Shown here: positions 62,804-64,000 of the stretch, in pieces | Layout of the letters: every line of letters begins with the position of its first letter | Numbering within the stretch: position 1 is the first letter of the stretch | DNA from: RPQJ01 sp963754535 | GTDB lineage: Bacteria > Pseudomonadota > Gammaproteobacteria > Steroidobacterales > Steroidobacteraceae | Direction of reading: 5' to 3' | NCBI GenBank assembly: GCA_963754535.1 | Contig: CAVWGG010000006.1 | Location: 186,001 to 250,000 of the forward strand | DNA length: 64,000 nt | The notes under the pieces: generated by a model | What the model saw: the letters and a program-made list of their open reading frames with translations, nothing else | The model's database searches: none | Told to the model about the DNA's origin: nothing | Translations under genes and position numbers: made by a program

Positions 62804-64000
62804 TCAGGTCTCCGGGTGCTGACGCTTTGCCGGCGTCTTGCGAGTGCCGCCCGATCGCTTGCGGGCCGCTTTCGGCCGCGCCGAATCGACGGCCGCCGCC
62901 GCACGCGTCGCTGGTGCGGCGGCGGCGGCGCGCTCCAGGTCGGCGAAGCCTTCACGCAGGCATTCCGCGAAAAACGCCGGGTCAGGCAGCATGTCGCGGC
63001 AGGCGACTGCGCAGATCCAGAGCGTGCCGTGGTAGCTGAATCCCGTCACATTGAGGCCCAGGCCGTCGAAGGCGATGCTGACCGGCGCGAAGGCGACGAG
63101 CCGGGCACCGGCCATGAACAGGGGGACGTCGGGCCCGCGGACGTTCGAGACCACGATGCTCATCTGGGGGAGCACCAGGCGTCGCGTGGCGAGTTCGTTG
63201 GCGGCATCCGGCAGCACCTCGAACAGGCGAGCGGCGAGGTCGCGACCGACGATGCCGCTGAGCATCTTCGCTTTTGCTGCACCGCGGCGAACTTCCTGCA
63301 GGCGGTCGATCGGGTCGTGCAGTTCGGTGTGCAACGGCATCACGGCCATGCCGACCTGGTTACCGAGATCGGCGGATTTGTCGGATCCGCGGAACGACAT
63401 CGGCACCATGCAGGTCAGGGTGGCGTCCGGCAGCTCACCCTTGGACTCGAGGTAGCGTCGCAGCGCGCCGCCGACGGTAGTCATGAACAGGTCGTTGATC
63501 GTCGCCTCGGGAATCGAGGCTCGAACGGTCTTGAAGCTGGTGAGCGGCAGACCCACGACTTCAACGACCCGATGCGCCGAGACCTTGTTCGCGAAGCGCG
63601 TCGCGGGCGGTTTACGCAGCGCGTCCGCGAGCCGGGTCACCGCAGATGTCTCTTTATTGCTGAGCAGCGAGGCCAGCCCGCCGGGCATCGCCGCACCCGC
63701 GCTCGCCACGCGCGCCGCTGTCTCAGCCGATAGCCGCGCGAAGCCGGGCACGCGACTGACACCGCTGGCCGCCGCGCGCAGGCACAACTCAGGCACCGTC
63801 GGCAGCCGGTCCTTGTAGCGACGGGCCCTGGGCACCGGCTCGCTGAAATCGTCCGCCAGCGTCGAATGGATGGCGCGGATCAGCTCCGTGCCGGCCTCGC
63901 CGTCGACGGCGCAATGGTGAATCTTCAGGTAGAGCGCGAAGCTGCCCGACGGCAGTCCGGGTATGTTGTCGAGGCCTTCAATGACGTAGGCCTCCCACAG
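62804..64000 (-). CDS. wax ester synthase/diacylglycerol acyltransferase (WS/DGAT), 5' end outside window
   Basis: The frame is open from the right edge to a stop at 62804, about 398 residues visible. The active-site motif HHCAVDGEAG is at about 63896-63925. C-terminal family features are PLTSFKTVRASIPEATINDLFMTTVGGALRRYL, NQVGMAVMPLHTEL, QMSIVVSNVRGPDVPLFMAGARL and FSYHGTLWICAVACRDMLPD. The last about 40 residues are an Ala/Lys/Arg-rich tail beyond the family core. The enzyme esterifies fatty alcohols or diacylglycerol with acyl-CoA, making storage lipid. It is 217 bp upstream of the DUF1302 operon on the same strand. Confidence 0.92.
   Translation of the reverse strand: MWEAYVIEGLDNIPGLPSGSFALYLKIHHCAVDGEAGTELIRAIHSTLADDFSEPVPRARRYKDRLPTVPELCLRAAASGVSRVPGFARLSAETAARVASAGAAMPGGLASLLSNKETSAVTRLADALRKPPATRFANKVSAHRVVEVVGLPLTSFKTVRASIPEATINDLFMTTVGGALRRYLESKGELPDATLTCMVPMSFRGSDKSADLGNQVGMAVMPLHTELHDPIDRLQEVRRGAAKAKMLSGIVGRDLAARLFEVLPDAANELATRRLVLPQMSIVVSNVRGPDVPLFMAGARLVAFAPVSIAFDGLGLNVTGFSYHGTLWICAVACRDMLPDPAFFAECLREGFADLERAAAAAPATRAAAAVDSARPKAARKRSGGTRKTPAKRQHPET

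Overview
The window is GC-rich, densely coded chromosomal DNA from a gammaproteobacterium. It carries ttcA, phaR with a phasin, the Lrp/ald pair, LEA-type lipoproteins, a DUF1302/DUF1329/YCF48-like/MMPL operon and a wax-ester-synthase-type acyltransferase. That mix suggests the Steroidobacterales/Nevskiales/Xanthomonadales side of the class, but this is an inference from gene content with no marker gene to confirm it. I saw no rRNA, tRNA, CRISPR array, transposase or phage module.

Layout. 0-3.2 kb: a translationally coupled minus-strand operon of a Tyr-phosphatase/ADP-ribosylglycohydrolase-like fusion, a zinc peptidase-like protein and an ATP-grasp ligase. 3.3-6.3 kb: an amino-acid permease, a 0.5-kb non-coding stretch with two long hairpin repeats, and ttcA. 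6.4-11.7 kb: a hybrid histidine kinase and a REC-PAS-GGDEF-EAL protein. 11.7-17.6 kb: an M32-like protein with an altered active site and an RND pump with its adaptor. 17.7-21.3 kb: cysteine synthase, a polyhydroxyalkanoate locus (MaoC hydratase, phasin, PhaR) and a broken Ada-like gene. 21.4-25.2 kb: glycogen genes glgA and glgC around two small genes. 25.3-29.1 kb: PadR/HAAS pair, lipoprotein, DUF192, TPR-Asp/Asn hydroxylase. 29.4-34.6 kb: TonB-dependent receptor, a small exported protein and a TPR-sulfotransferase. 34.6-40.8 kb: retropepsin-like protein, pterin dehydratase-cupin fusion, TauE exporter, Lrp, alanine dehydrogenase, short-chain dehydrogenase, dienoyl-CoA isomerase-like protein. 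40.9-53.3 kb: fadD, a cyclophilin and several peptidases, bracketed by two inverted copies of a roughly 1-kb unit encoding a coiled-coil protein. 53.4-64 kb: an Old-Yellow-Enzyme relative, a small unknown, the MMPL/YCF48/DUF1329/DUF1302 operon and the acyltransferase, which runs off the end.

Themes. Carbon storage dominates: glycogen, PHA granules, acyl-CoA activation, beta-oxidation accessories and neutral-lipid synthesis, with an envelope operon probably moving a hydrophobic compound.

Three things are not explained by ordinary annotation. (1) A family of long perfect hairpins shares one loop (GAAAGGCAGACA) while the stems differ completely between copies but stay self-complementary. Degraded copies sit at both coiled-coil gene loci, one of which it seems to have truncated. 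(2) TTAGGGG arrays lie just after the stop codon of eight genes, always G-rich in the sense strand and sometimes supplying the stop codon. (3) Several reading frames carry single-base shifts that look at least partly like consensus errors, concentrated between 20 and 34 kb; the sequence should be treated as unpolished there.
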